64,000 nt of DNA from DASXZH01 sp963829965 (GCA_963829965.1 CAWHLK010000028.1:1-64000); one strand, 5' to 3'; positions 1 to 8,782 are shown, counted from the stretch's first letter. Notes: generated by a model from the letters alone, not told the origin. Made by a program: numbers and translations.

Positions 1-1431
1 GCCCTGATTACGCTGGTTAACCTGCGCGGCGTGCGCGAATCCGGGGTGGCGTTCTTCATACCCACCTACGTTTTCATTTTGGCCCTTCTGCGGAGTTTCG
101 CTATCGGGATTTATAACCGTTTGACGACCGGAGGGCATCCGCTACCGGTCCTCGCTCCCCCTCCTTTGCATGCAGTGGCTGCGGTTGCTGCGCCCTGGGT
201 CCTCATGCGCTCATTTGCAAGTGGATGCACCGCAATGACCGGGGTTGAAGCGGTGAGCAACGGGATTCAGGCGTTTAAGGAACCAAGGGTAAACCGCGCG
301 CAGGCGACGCTGACCTCTATCGTCGTGATCCTTGCCATTCTGCTTTTGGGCATCGGCTATCTTTGCCGGACCTATCAGATCGGCGCGATGAACCCCGAAA
401 GCAACAATTACAAGAGCGTGATCTCCCAGCTGGTGTTTGCCATCGTCGGACGCGGGCCGCTTTACTACATCACGCTGTTCAGCGTGATCGCGGTTCTTTG
501 CTTATCCGCGAACACCGGCTTCGCGGATTTTCCCCGGCTGACCTATATGATCGCGGAAGACGAGTTCCTGCCTCACTTTTTCGCCACCAGGGGCCGCCGC
601 CTTGTTTATTCGGTGGGGATCATCATCCTTGCCTTTTTCTGTGCAGCCCTATTGATCGGTTTCAAAGGAATCACCGACCGGCTTATTCCCCTTTACGCGA
701 TTGGCGCCTTTCTCGCCTTCACCTTGTCCCAGGCGGGCATGGTTGCCCACTGGCTGCATAACAAGGGCAAAAACTGGAAGCTGTCCCTTGCCGTTAACGG
801 ACTCGGGGCCGTCTGTACCGGATTTGCCCTGGCCATCATTCTCGCCGCCAAGTTCATGGAGGGCGCATGGATCGTTGTTCTTCTCATTCCGTTTTTTGTG
901 TTTACTTTCGCTTCCATTCACCGGCACTATGCGTGGGTCGAAAAGAAGATCGAGCGCCTGAAACCGCTCGACAAGCTGAGGCCCAAACCACCCGTTGTTC
1001 TCCTCCCGGTCAAGGATTGGAACATCATCTCGGAATCGGCGGTGGTCTTCGCGCTTTCGATCTCAAGTGACATCCTTGCCGTTCACGTCACCGATGACGA
1101 AAATGCAGGTGAGGAGATGAAGCGGGTGTGGAAGGAGCGGGTCGAAGACCCGCTGGAGAAGGAAGGCAGCGCCAAGGTTCCGCTGGACGTTGTGCTGTCA
1201 CCTTATCGTCGCATGACCAAGCCGATCTTGGACGAAGCAGAAAAGCTGAAGCGCAAGTATCCGGGGCGGACGATCGCCGTGATTGTTCCGGAACTCGTGG
1301 AATCCAAGTGGTTTCAATACCCCCTTCACAACCAGCACGCAAACCTTCTCAAGGCGGTTCTGTTGTTCTCCGGCGGCAAAGATGTTGTCGTGATCAACGT
1401 GCCGTGGTATCTCAAGCATTGCGATGACTAG
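1..1431 (+). CDS. APC-superfamily amino acid permease, 5' partial
   Basis: The reading frame is open from the first base of the window, so the start lies upstream. The visible protein begins with an NLRGVRESG stretch, which is common in the membrane core of APC-superfamily amino acid/cation permeases. About six to eight hydrophobic segments follow up to roughly residue 320. After them comes a soluble C-terminal domain of about 150 residues that looks like a cytoplasmic alpha/beta extension. Family knowledge suggests proton-coupled uptake of an amino acid or similar solute across the inner membrane; the substrate cannot be read from the sequence. The gene ends 40 bp before the TetR gene and its stop lies within the TetR promoter region. 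Confidence 0.8.
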   Translation, partial: ALITLVNLRGVRESGVAFFIPTYVFILALLRSFAIGIYNRLTTGGHPLPVLAPPPLHAVAAVAAPWVLMRSFASGCTAMTGVEAVSNGIQAFKEPRVNRAQATLTSIVVILAILLLGIGYLCRTYQIGAMNPESNNYKSVISQLVFAIVGRGPLYYITLFSVIAVLCLSANTGFADFPRLTYMIAEDEFLPHFFATRGRRLVYSVGIIILAFFCAALLIGFKGITDRLIPLYAIGAFLAFTLSQAGMVAHWLHNKGKNWKLSLAVNGLGAVCTGFALAIILAAKFMEGAWIVVLLIPFFVFTFASIHRHYAWVEKKIERLKPLDKLRPKPPVVLLPVKDWNIISESAVVFALSISSDILAVHVTDDENAGEEMKRVWKERVEDPLEKEGSAKVPLDVVLSPYRRMTKPILDEAEKLKRKYPGRTIAVIVPELVESKWFQYPLHNQHANLLKAVLLFSGGKDVVVINVPWYLKHCDD

Positions 1432-1457
1432 TAGTCCTAGCGTATAATCCTTTATAC
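1419..1457 (+). promoter_or_regulatory. Promoter and probable operator of the TetR-led efflux operon
   Basis: A perfect -10 hexamer TATAAT (1443-1448) lies 18 bp after TTGCGA (1419-1424). The 16-bp inverted repeat GTATAA-TCCT-TTATAC (1442-1457) covers the -10 and the expected transcription start. This is a natural site for TetR autorepression. The promoter match is seen directly; the operator role is inferred. Confidence 0.55.
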
Positions 1458-1470
1458 AAACGTACAATTT

Positions 1471-2040
1471 TTGAGTCAAGCGGCCAAGCGGCGGACTTTG
1501 GATCCCGAAAAGACGAGGCATACGATCCTCGAAGCAGCCTTGGCTTTGTTCAGCGAACGAGGCTTCGGCGCCACTTCACTGGGCGATGTGGCGGCAGCAG
1601 CCAGGGTTCAAAAGAGCCTTGTTCAATACCACTTTGGGACCAAGGAGGGTCTTTGGCAGTCCTGTCTCGCCAATCGCGCCGCGCCGGTAATCGAAGAGCT
1701 TGACCGTTTTTTGAACGGTGAGGCGAACGACCTGGCATCGGTTGTCGAAGCCCGTTTCGTCCTTATGAGAGACCACCCCGAAGTGAGGAAGATGCTAGCG
1801 TGGGCGAACATCGAGACGGTTCCGGTTCCTAGTTTTATTAGCGAACGTAGGGATGGGCTTATCGCGATGATGAAGGCGAGGACCGGCAAGAAGAAGTCTC
1901 CGGTAATGATGGTTGCTCTGGCCGCAATGGACGGGTGGTTTGCTTTTGGTAGCCTCTACCGCAGAGGTTTGGAGGGCGGACGGGAAGAAATGGATGAGCA
2001 GATTCTCGAGTTCTTGAAGAAAATGGTGACCGAGCTATGA
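1471..2040 (+). CDS. TetR/AcrR-family transcriptional regulator
   Basis: This is a 189-residue protein of typical TetR length. Residues about 12-60 form the N-terminal helix-turn-helix: TRHTILEAALALFSERGF, then a recognition helix around SLVQYHFGTKEGLW. The C-terminal ligand-binding half is helical and unassigned. Translation starts at TTG 1471 without a clear Shine-Dalgarno. The stop overlaps the start of the membrane fusion protein gene (ATGA at 2037-2040), so it is the first gene of the efflux operon. It very likely represses that operon through the palindrome at 1442-1457 and is released by a substrate of the pump. Confidence 0.9.
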   Translation: MSQAAKRRTLDPEKTRHTILEAALALFSERGFGATSLGDVAAAARVQKSLVQYHFGTKEGLWQSCLANRAAPVIEELDRFLNGEANDLASVVEARFVLMRDHPEVRKMLAWANIETVPVPSFISERRDGLIAMMKARTGKKKSPVMMVALAAMDGWFAFGSLYRRGLEGGREEMDEQILEFLKKMVTEL

Positions 2041-3485
2041 GAAAGGGACCTGTGATTGCGATATCCGTGCTGGGCGCGATTCTGGTTGGCGGCTATTTTG
2101 TGGATCGAGCACGAGCTGCTCAGCAAAGCGTGCTTTCCGGCTTCTTTGAAAGCCAGCCTACTTTGGCGTCTTCCCGGATTGGCGGGCGCGTCACCAAGAT
2201 CCTGGTTAAAGAGGGCGACACGGTCAAGGCGGGCCAGCCTATTCTCAAGTTTGAGACCCTGAGTTACGCCGAATCAGTCCAGGCGCAACAAAAGGCGGCG
2301 CAAAGCGCTGCCGAAGAATACAAGGAAACTGAGCGGGGGCCGAGGCCGGAAGACATCGCGCGCCAGCGGGAAATCTACCGGGAGGCGGAGGCGGACTACG
2401 TAAAGCTTGTGAACGGCCCGTTGCCGGAAGAGATACGTCAGTCGAGAGCAAAGCTCAAAGAGGCCCAAGCTCAGTACATCAAGTCCCAGCGCGGGTCTCG
2501 GCCAGAGGAGATTGCCGCGGCGGACGCAACCGCTGCGGAGGCGCTTGCTCGGCTTCGTCAGTCTGAAAGAGGGCTCACCACGGAAGAGCGGGCAGAGCTC
2601 AAGGCGCGGTGGGATCAGGCGGTTGCTGCTGAGACCCTGGCAAAGAAAGACATGGACCGATCCCAGGTTCTCTATAACGAGGGCGCCATTTCCCGCCAGC
2701 AATATGACACTGAGGTTAGCACCTTCGAGCAGGCGCAGGGGCACACCAAAGATGCCTATCAAACCTATCTTCGCGCAGAAGAAGGCACGCCAAAAGAAGA
2801 ACTGGACGAGGCCAAGCAAGCCTACGACCAGGCGAAGGCTCAGCGAGACTTGGTCCGCCAGGGCAACCGATGGGAGGATGTCCAAGCGGCAAAAGAAGAA
2901 ATGGACGCAGATCAGCAGGCGCTCGATCTATTGTTGAGGGGCTCTCGGCAGGAAGACATCGACGCAGCCAAAGCGCATGCCGAATCTGAAAAGGCATCGC
3001 TGGACGAGTTGGAGGCAGGCAGCCGTTCGGAGGATATCGCGAAGGCGAAGGCCGGCGCCCAGCAGGCCGAAGCCCAAACCAAGAGCGTGCAGGCCAACCT
3101 GAAGGAACAGGTTTTATACGCTCCGTTTAATGGCAACGTGGACCGGGTTCTTGTTGCGGACGGCGATCTCATCGCTCCGAACCAATCAGTGATTCAACTC
3201 AGCAATCCGACGGACATTTGGCTCCGGGTCTATATCCCCGAAGACCAGCTTCACAAAGTGAAAATCGACGACGGTGTGGACCTCATGTTCGATGGAATCG
3301 ACGGCCTCATTAAGGGACGCGTTGAGAGCATTGACCAATCCGGCCAGTTCACGCCCGCCAATTTGCAGTCCCCGGACGAGAGGGCCAAGCAGGTATTTGG
3401 GATCCGCATCCGACTTGCTCAGCCAGATGCCCGAGTCAAAGCCGGTATGTACGCGACGGTCAAAAGGATGGGTTCTTGGCCGTAG
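2037..3485 (+). CDS. HlyD-family membrane fusion protein of an ABC efflux pump
   Basis: This 482-residue periplasmic adaptor has one N-terminal membrane anchor (residues about 5-22). It has a split lipoyl/barrel-sandwich domain (about 45-75 and 355-390), a very long coiled-coil hairpin (about 80-350) and a C-terminal beta-barrel region. The hairpin is built from eight repeats that each begin G-x-x-x-E-[DE]-[ILV], at Gly101, 127, 153 and 179 and again at 250, 276, 302 and 328. The spacing is exactly 26 residues within each set of four. The tip (about 200-225) carries the NEGAISRQQYD-type sequence common in HlyD proteins. The gene overlaps the TetR gene by 4 bp and the ATPase gene by 10 bp. It should link the inner-membrane ABC pump to an outer-membrane channel, YbhG-like in layout. 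Confidence 0.9.
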   Translation: MRKGPVIAISVLGAILVGGYFVDRARAAQQSVLSGFFESQPTLASSRIGGRVTKILVKEGDTVKAGQPILKFETLSYAESVQAQQKAAQSAAEEYKETERGPRPEDIARQREIYREAEADYVKLVNGPLPEEIRQSRAKLKEAQAQYIKSQRGSRPEEIAAADATAAEALARLRQSERGLTTEERAELKARWDQAVAAETLAKKDMDRSQVLYNEGAISRQQYDTEVSTFEQAQGHTKDAYQTYLRAEEGTPKEELDEAKQAYDQAKAQRDLVRQGNRWEDVQAAKEEMDADQQALDLLLRGSRQEDIDAAKAHAESEKASLDELEAGSRSEDIAKAKAGAQQAEAQTKSVQANLKEQVLYAPFNGNVDRVLVADGDLIAPNQSVIQLSNPTDIWLRVYIPEDQLHKVKIDDGVDLMFDGIDGLIKGRVESIDQSGQFTPANLQSPDERAKQVFGIRIRLAQPDARVKAGMYATVKRMGSWP

Positions 3486-4424
3486 AGAACGCGATTGAAA
3501 CGAAGGGCCTTACGAGGCGGTTCGGCGAGTTCACCGCGGTTGACCATGTAGATCTAGAGGTGCGTAAAGGTAGCATTTTTGGCTTTCTTGGCCCAAACGG
3601 CAGCGGTAAGACCACGCTGATCCGCATGCTGTGCGGCGTGCTGGAACCCAGTGATGGGGACGCCACGGTCAACGGGTTCGACGTCAAGAAGGATTCCGAA
3701 CAGATCAAACGTTCCATCGGCTACATGAGCCAGGCGTTCAGCCTTTACCGCGACCTCTCGCCACGTGAGAACCTGGAGTTTTTCGGCGGCATTTATGGAT
3801 TAAAGGGGCAACACCTGCAGGATCGAATCAAGGCAACAGTGGACTTGGTCGGTCTTGGCCCGTATATGGAGCAGCAAAGCGGGACTCTTTCCGGAGGTTG
3901 GAAGCAACGACTCGGATTGGCCGCCGCCCTGATTCACGAGCCCCCGCTGATCTTTCTGGATGAGCCGACAGCGGGCATTGACCCCGTCGCCCGGCGCGAC
4001 CTTTGGGATCTGCTCTTCGACCTCGCCGGTGAAGGCAAAACCCTCTTCGTGACCACTCACTACATGGATGAGGCTGAGCGCTGCAGCCAAGTCGCCTACA
4101 TCTATCTTTCGAAGCTGATGGTGAAGGGCACTCCTCACGATTTGAAACAGCTTGACGAGGTTTCGCCAAAAGGCACGCGCCGCGTGGCAATCTCAGCCGA
4201 AAACCCTCCAATGTCTTTACGCGCGGTGAAGACGATGCCCTTCGTTAAGGACGCGACCCTCGTTGAGGCGGAAATTCACTTGATGATCGACGAATCGACC
4301 ACAAACGAACAAAATTGCGGAAGCTCTGACGAAAGCAAAGGTGGAGTTCCACGGTATCCGAGAGATCGAGCCGTCGCTTGAGGACGTGTTTGTGACGCTG
4401 ACCCGTCACTTGGAGAAAGTTTGA
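3476..4424 (+). CDS. ABC-type efflux pump ATP-binding protein (frame interrupted near 4311)
   Basis: This is the ATPase of an ABC-2 exporter. It shows Walker A GPNGSGKTT (residues about 39-47), a signature loop LSGGWKQRLGLAAAL, Walker B LIFLDEPTAGID and switch histidine TTHYMDEAE. The uninterrupted frame ends at 4381 with an unrelated tail. From about 4311 the next frame encodes NKIAEALTKAKVEF and the characteristic C-terminus IEPSLEDVFVTLT, ending at TGA 4422-4424. One extra base, probably in the AAAA run at 4311-4314, restores the protein. Start TTG 3476 overlaps the upstream gene by 10 bp, and the stop overlaps the permease start (TTGA). Either an assembly indel or a loss of the last 35 residues. 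Confidence 0.85.
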
Positions 4425-5497
4425 ACGGCCTCGCGAGCGTCATACGGAAGGAGTTCATGCATCTCCGCCGAGATGCGGCAACCATTCGAATCGCCATCGT
4501 TCTGCCCATACTTCAAATGATCATCTTTGGCTACGCGATCAATTTCGACGTGAGGCATATCCAGGCGGTGGTCGTGGATCAGGACCGCAGCCGAGAGAGC
4601 CGCCAATACCTGGACCAGATCAGGGCGACGGAATACATCGACACTATCGCCTATGTGCAAACGCCGAACGAGGCAGCCCAAATGCTGAAGAACGGGGGAG
4701 CAAGGGTGGGAATCACGATTCCCGATGGCTTTGCCCGCGTCATGGAGGCAGGGGGCAACCCACAAGTCGGCGTGATGATCGATGGCTCGGATGCCCAAGT
4801 GTCGGTGCGGGCACGGTTTGCGTTCATTTCTCCGCCGGCCGCGTTGCCTCCGGGCGCGCCAGACACCCGCATCAATGTGCTCTTCAACCCCGATAGCCGC
4901 ACCGCGAACTTCATGATTCCCGGCCTCATCGTGATCATACTGCAGGTTGTAACGGTGGCCTTAACCGCGTTCAGCATCGTTCGCGAGAAGGAACAAGGCA
5001 CGCTGGAGCAGCTCATGGTTACGCCGGTGGGACGCCTTGCGCTCATGATCGGCAAGCTCGTGCCCTACGCCTGCCTGGCATTTGCCGAACTCGCAGTGGT
5101 GGTTTTGGTCAGCAACCTTCTCTTTAACGTGACGTCAAACGGCAGCATTCTTACTCTGGCGGTGATGAGCATTCCGTTTATCTTCGCCTCGCTGGCTCTA
5201 GGGTTGCTGATCAGCACGGTAGCGCAGACCCAAGGGCAGGCGCTGCAGTATTCGCAGCTCATGCTCATGCCATCGATTTTGCTCTCCGGCTATGTTTCGC
5301 CCCGTGAAACAATGCCCGGTTGGCTTTACATCATTTCGAGCTTTATGCCGGCGACGCATTTTATGCAGATTTCGCGCGGCATTATCATTCGCGGCGCGGG
5401 GTTCTTCGATTTGCTGCCCCAGTTTTTCACACTTATTTTGATGGCGGTGCTGCTGGTGGCTCTGTCCACGGTTCGGTTTAGGAAGAATGTGGCGTAA
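4421..5497 (+). CDS. ABC-2 type transporter permease
   Basis: This 358-residue integral membrane protein has one N-terminal helix (about residues 23-40) and a large extracytoplasmic domain (about 45-165). Five or more helices follow, with the conserved IVREKEQGTLEQLMVTP loop of YhhJ/YbhR-type ABC-2 permeases at about 185-203. It should form the membrane channel for the ATPase encoded just upstream and export a hydrophobic or toxic compound together with the HlyD-like adaptor. Translation starts at TTG 4421, overlapping the ATPase stop, which suggests coupling. Only one permease gene is present, so it probably acts as a homodimer. Confidence 0.9.
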   Translation: MNGLASVIRKEFMHLRRDAATIRIAIVLPILQMIIFGYAINFDVRHIQAVVVDQDRSRESRQYLDQIRATEYIDTIAYVQTPNEAAQMLKNGGARVGITIPDGFARVMEAGGNPQVGVMIDGSDAQVSVRARFAFISPPAALPPGAPDTRINVLFNPDSRTANFMIPGLIVIILQVVTVALTAFSIVREKEQGTLEQLMVTPVGRLALMIGKLVPYACLAFAELAVVVLVSNLLFNVTSNGSILTLAVMSIPFIFASLALGLLISTVAQTQGQALQYSQLMLMPSILLSGYVSPRETMPGWLYIISSFMPATHFMQISRGIIIRGAGFFDLLPQFFTLILMAVLLVALSTVRFRKNVA

Positions 5498-5502
5498 ACC
5501 TG

Positions 5503-5848
5503 CCTTTTCCGGACGGGCTGACGGTCGCCATTCTAAAGGGTGAATCCTTGAATGAGACGGATGGGGACTATCCGTGATAATTCCAACCGGAATGTCTCAC
5601 GCGAGGAACGTGGTGAACGTGCTTTCAGGCGATTTTGTGATTGCACTTGGCGGATCGGCGGGGACTCTCTCAGAGTTATGCTTTTCCTGGATCCATTCGC
5701 GGGCCATCTTCACTCTTCGGGAGTGTGGAGGGTGGGCAGTGGATTTGGCCGTTGGCGGTGTCGACGCGCGCAGAACTTCCACGATTTCCGTTTGTGAATC
5801 GGTGGAGGAGTTGAGGGAGAAGGTTCGCGGGGTAGGTCGATTAAGAGG
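5503..5848 (+). pseudogene. Truncated SLOG/LOG-family (TIGR00725-like) gene remnant
   Basis: Two frames together encode the C-terminal half of a SLOG Rossmann-fold protein. DGLTVAILKGESL is encoded at 5512-5550. The following frame, from about 5574, encodes IPTGMSHARNVVNV and VIALGGSAGTLSEL, which matches the nucleotide-binding GGxGTLxE motif. The expected N-terminal 80 or so residues are absent, because the permease gene ends immediately upstream. A one-base loss near 5563-5570 separates the two pieces. The truncation cannot be explained by a single indel, so this is probably a genuine decaying gene left next to the efflux operon. Confidence 0.6.
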
Positions 5849-5865
5849 CAATCGCACTTCCCGGT

Positions 5866-6648
5866 TTAGTCTGCCACTGCTTCGACCACGGCTAAACTCT
5901 CGGCCGCAGGGGCGGCGACAAGAGCGGCGGCTTGCTCAGCCTTATGCTGGCGGTAGTGGCGGAAGAACTCCACGAATCCGGGAATTGCCGAGATCACGAT
6001 CATGATGAAAAGGATAAGCGTGAAGTGCGTTTTGGCCCATGGCGCCTTGCTGACCGAGAAGCCGATGGTCACGCAGAGCGTGACCCATAGGGTCGCGGCG
6101 AGTACGCTGTACATGATGAACAGCCGGTAAGACATGCGGCCCATGCCGGCCACGAAGGGCGCGAAGGTCCGGAACATCGGCAGGAAGCGGGCAATGATCA
6201 CCGTGCGCCCACCATATTTTTCAAAGAACTCGTGGGTTTTTTGAAGAGATTTGCGATTGAAAATCTTGGACTTCTCGTTGTGAAACAGCTTTCGCCCGAG
6301 CTTGCTGCCCAAGTAGTAGTTCACGTTGTCGCCGAGCAGCGCAGCGCAGATCAGGGTCGCACAAATAAGGCTCGGATTAATCTGGCCGGTGCTGGCCATG
6401 AGCCCGGTCGCAAACAAAAGCGAATCGCCAGGCAAAAATGGCGTGACGACCAAGCCGGTTTCGCAAAAGACGATTACAAACAGAATCCCGTAGGCCCAAG
6501 CGCCGTAGTGCTGGAGAAACCAGGAAAGATGGGCATCCGGATGCAGGATCAAGTTGAGCGCGGCCGGGTTGGAACGAATTTCAAGCGCTGCGGCGCCGAG
6601 GCCTGCGCAAAGCAGCAAGACAATACCGGTGATCCAAAGCTTTTTCAT
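5866..6648 (-). CDS. DedA/SNARE-associated (VTT) family membrane protein
   Basis: The protein is about 260 residues when started at ATG 6648 (MKKLWITGIVLLLC); an upstream start would add 27 residues unlike the family. It has about six hydrophobic segments and the DedA signature: FCETGLVVTPFLPGDSLLF, then a loop with ARFLPMFRTFAPFVAGMGRM containing the conserved membrane-embedded arginine and proline. Members help flip undecaprenyl phosphate or other lipids and maintain membrane potential. The C-terminus is Ala-rich. It stands alone, tail to tail with the SLOG remnant. Confidence 0.88.
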   Translation of the reverse strand: MKKLWITGIVLLLCAGLGAAALEIRSNPAALNLILHPDAHLSWFLQHYGAWAYGILFVIVFCETGLVVTPFLPGDSLLFATGLMASTGQINPSLICATLICAALLGDNVNYYLGSKLGRKLFHNEKSKIFNRKSLQKTHEFFEKYGGRTVIIARFLPMFRTFAPFVAGMGRMSYRLFIMYSVLAATLWVTLCVTIGFSVSKAPWAKTHFTLILFIMIVISAIPGFVEFFRHYRQHKAEQAAALVAAPAAESLAVVEAVAD

Positions 6649-6748
6649 GGAGACGCACGAAAATTGCGCGAGCCTAATTCTATACCAAGCGCAACCCTCT
6701 TGGGTTGCGGGTTGTGATGAATGAAGCAAGAAGTATGCCTTTTAGGGA

Positions 6749-6796
6749 GTGAACTGTGGACCGTGAACCGTCAGCTGTTCGCAGTTCACAGCTCAC
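6749..6796. repeat. Heptad-periodic palindromic tract at the phosphatase gene end
   Basis: From 6752 the sequence falls into 7-bp units: AACTGTG, GACCGTG, AACCGTC, AGCTGTT, CGCAGTT, CACAGCT. The two halves are loosely inverted (CTGTG against CACAG). The tract overlaps the last codons and the stop of the PP2C gene. It belongs with the other heptad tracts of the window. Confidence 0.4.
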
Positions 6797-7610
6797 GCAC
6801 CTCGTCCACCCGAACCACCAATACTGTCGTGTTGTCACTTCCGCCGTTGGTGAGGGCGTGGCCAACCAGCTTCCAGACCGCTTCGGACGGAGGGTGATTC
6901 GCCAAGAGTTGGGAAATCACGTCGTCCGTGGTGTGGTTGATCAATCCGTCGGAGCAGAGCATATAAATGTCGCCCTGCTGAATCGCGTGAAGCTCAATGT
7001 CAGGCTGAACCTCGCCATCGGCGCCGATGGCGCGGGTTAGCATGTGCTTGCGCGGATGGTTTTCGGCTTCCTCGTAGGTGATCATGCCGGCGCGGACCAT
7101 CTCCTCGACCCATGTGTGATCTACCGTCATCTGCAGTAACTCGCCTTGCCTGAGGCGGTAAATGCGCGAGTCACCCACTTGAACCGTAAAGCACTTGTCC
7201 TGAACCAGGGCGATGGCGCTGAGGGTTGTCCCCATTCCTCGCCGGGCGGGCACGGCTCTGGAGACATCGGTAACAAACCGGTTTGCCGCGGTTACTGCCG
7301 CTCGCAATGCCACATCAGGCTCTGCAGAAGGGTGATGAAGATAAACGTCGATAAACGTCTTGCAGGCCAATTCGCTGGCGATTTGCCCGGCGGCGTGCCC
7401 TCCCATTCCGTCGCACACGACGAAGACCAATCCCCTGGCCGCAAGAGTTGCCTCGTCTTCAGGCAAGAAATACTCAAACTTATCCTCGTTGTTTTCTCGA
7501 ACGCGGCCCAGATCCGTCTTGCACGCAACCGTGATTTTCAGCAGGGTTTTGAGTTCGGTGGGAGCTATAAGCTGGCCAACTTCGTATTCGGCGGTAGTTT
7601 CTTCAGGCAT
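6786..7610 (-). CDS. PP2C-family serine/threonine phosphatase
   Basis: This is a 274-residue PPM phosphatase of the Stp/PrpC type. It shows the metal-binding motifs in order: RENNEDKF (about residue 40), VVCDGMGGHAAG (about 65-76), MGTTLSAI, GDSRIYRL, then SDGL and GGSDNTT near the C-terminus. It should remove phosphate from Ser/Thr residues in the cytoplasm. ATG 7610 is preferred, although GTG 7613 directly abuts the stop of the FHA gene. Both genes are therefore co-transcribed, and the FHA protein is the likely partner or substrate. No Hanks-type kinase is encoded in the window. Confidence 0.92.
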   Translation of the reverse strand: MPEETTAEYEVGQLIAPTELKTLLKITVACKTDLGRVRENNEDKFEYFLPEDEATLAARGLVFVVCDGMGGHAAGQIASELACKTFIDVYLHHPSAEPDVALRAAVTAANRFVTDVSRAVPARRGMGTTLSAIALVQDKCFTVQVGDSRIYRLRQGELLQMTVDHTWVEEMVRAGMITYEEAENHPRKHMLTRAIGADGEVQPDIELHAIQQGDIYMLCSDGLINHTTDDVISQLLANHPPSEAVWKLVGHALTNGGSDNTTVLVVRVDEVREL

Positions 7611-7613
7611 CAC

Positions 7614-8507
7614 TTATTCCTTGACCTCGACGTGGAAATGGAGGCTGCCAAGCCGGATCACGTCGTCCTTCGTCAACTTCATCTTTTGGTTCGGATTGAC
7701 CTTGGCATCATTGAGCATGGTTCCGTTGGTGCTTCCCGTGTCGGTGAGGTATACGCCGTCATCGGCAACCTCGATTTCGCCATGCTTGCCGGAGACGTAT
7801 GGATCCACGATTTGCACGTCGTTCTCGCTCTTTCGACCAAAGGCATTCACGCCTTTTTTGAGCGGATACTCCTTGCCCTCGCCAACCAAGGCGGCAGGCG
7901 CGGTTTCCATCCTGGGTGCGGCGGTCATTGCCGCGGTTTTGTTGCTTGCAATGATGTTGGTTGCCATCGCTTGCCCGGGGAGGCTCAGCGTGAGTTCCAA
8001 GCCCCCGAAGCCCACTTTATCTCCCTGGCTCAGTGTTTTTTTCTCGCCTTGCACCAGCTTTGTGCCGTTGAATGAGGTTCCGTTTGTGCTTCCGAGATCC
8101 TCCAACACGAAAGAACCGTTGTCGGAAACGATCTGGGCGTGTTTTCGGCTGACGCGGGGGTCATCAATCATGATGTCGCCTTCGCGGCCCACAAGGTTGA
8201 TGCCGGGACGGACTGTGTGCTCGCGGCCAGTGGTCTCCACTAGGACCGGGAGTTGAATCGCGGGCGCGCCAAAGGCGTCGCCGGGAAGGGCGCGGTCAAA
8301 GATGAGGCCGCATTCCACGCAGAACATCACGCCCGCCGGGTTGAATGTTTTGCAAACCGGACATTGGGTGGGCTTGATGGTGATGGTTGCGTTCAGGGTG
8401 GGCGCGGTGCCCATCATCGTTTTGTTCGGATCCAGCGTTGGGGCTGCCCCAAGTTGTGTGCGATTCGGGTCGCCGCTGAGCATTTGAGTCTTGCCGAAGT
8501 CGTTCAT
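7614..8507 (-). CDS. Zinc-ribbon protein with two FHA domains
   Basis: The protein has 297 residues. The N-terminus (1-45) carries three short threonine motifs, KTQML, RTQLG and KTMMG, spaced by Pro/Gly. Cys49, Cys52, Cys63 and Cys66 form a zinc ribbon. FHA domain 1 (about 95-175) has GREGDIMIDDPRVSRKHA and LGSTNGT; FHA domain 2 (about 212-295) has GRKSENDVQIVD, SGKHGE and GSTNGT, so both phosphothreonine pockets look intact. The N-terminal threonines may be phosphorylated and bound by the protein's own FHA domains, as known for GarA-like regulators. It is translated with the PP2C gene downstream and overlaps the DUF167 gene by 4 bp. Confidence 0.9.
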   Translation of the reverse strand: MNDFGKTQMLSGDPNRTQLGAAPTLDPNKTMMGTAPTLNATITIKPTQCPVCKTFNPAGVMFCVECGLIFDRALPGDAFGAPAIQLPVLVETTGREHTVRPGINLVGREGDIMIDDPRVSRKHAQIVSDNGSFVLEDLGSTNGTSFNGTKLVQGEKKTLSQGDKVGFGGLELTLSLPGQAMATNIIASNKTAAMTAAPRMETAPAALVGEGKEYPLKKGVNAFGRKSENDVQIVDPYVSGKHGEIEVADDGVYLTDTGSTNGTMLNDAKVNPNQKMKLTKDDVIRLGSLHFHVEVKE

Positions 8508-8782
8508 GCCTTTTCTGTATTTACGAAAGAGTTTAGCCGTTCTCTTATTTCGTCTACCGAAAGTGACGGGATGGCCAGGGTCTTATCTCTTGAAGTGTTG
8601 CCGCGAATTATTGAAATCGTGGAAACGGGAACATTAAGCGCTTCAGCGATCAGCTTGCAAACGGCCTTATTGGCCTCGTCGTTGGCGGGTGGCGCATGCA
8701 CCCACGCTTTTAGTTTATCGTCCGACCATGCCAGTTTTTGCGAGGAACTCTTGGGAGTGACGCGGACGGTGAGTTCGGCCAT
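8504..8782 (-). CDS. DUF167/YggU-family protein
   Basis: A 92-residue protein of the usual DUF167 length. It has the conserved core RVTPKSSSQ, KAWVHAPPANDEANKAVCKLIAEAL and the IRGNTSRDKT turn. The biochemical role of the family is not established. The gene ends in a 4-bp overlap with the FHA gene and starts 13 bp after the acyl-CoA synthetase stop, so it belongs to the same minus-strand transcription unit. Confidence 0.85.
   Translation of the reverse strand: MAELTVRVTPKSSSQKLAWSDDKLKAWVHAPPANDEANKAVCKLIAEALNVPVSTISIIRGNTSRDKTLAIPSLSVDEIRERLNSFVNTEKA

Noticed and set aside
4290..4424. Programmed ribosomal frameshift in the ABC ATPase gene
   Set aside because: No slippery heptamer plus pseudoknot is evident, and similar one-base breaks occur in many unrelated genes here, so an indel is simpler.
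7146..8075. Long plus-strand ORF (309 codons) and its neighbour 7360-8256
   Set aside because: They are antisense to the PP2C and FHA genes, whose motifs are unambiguous; the codon pattern is a shadow of those genes.
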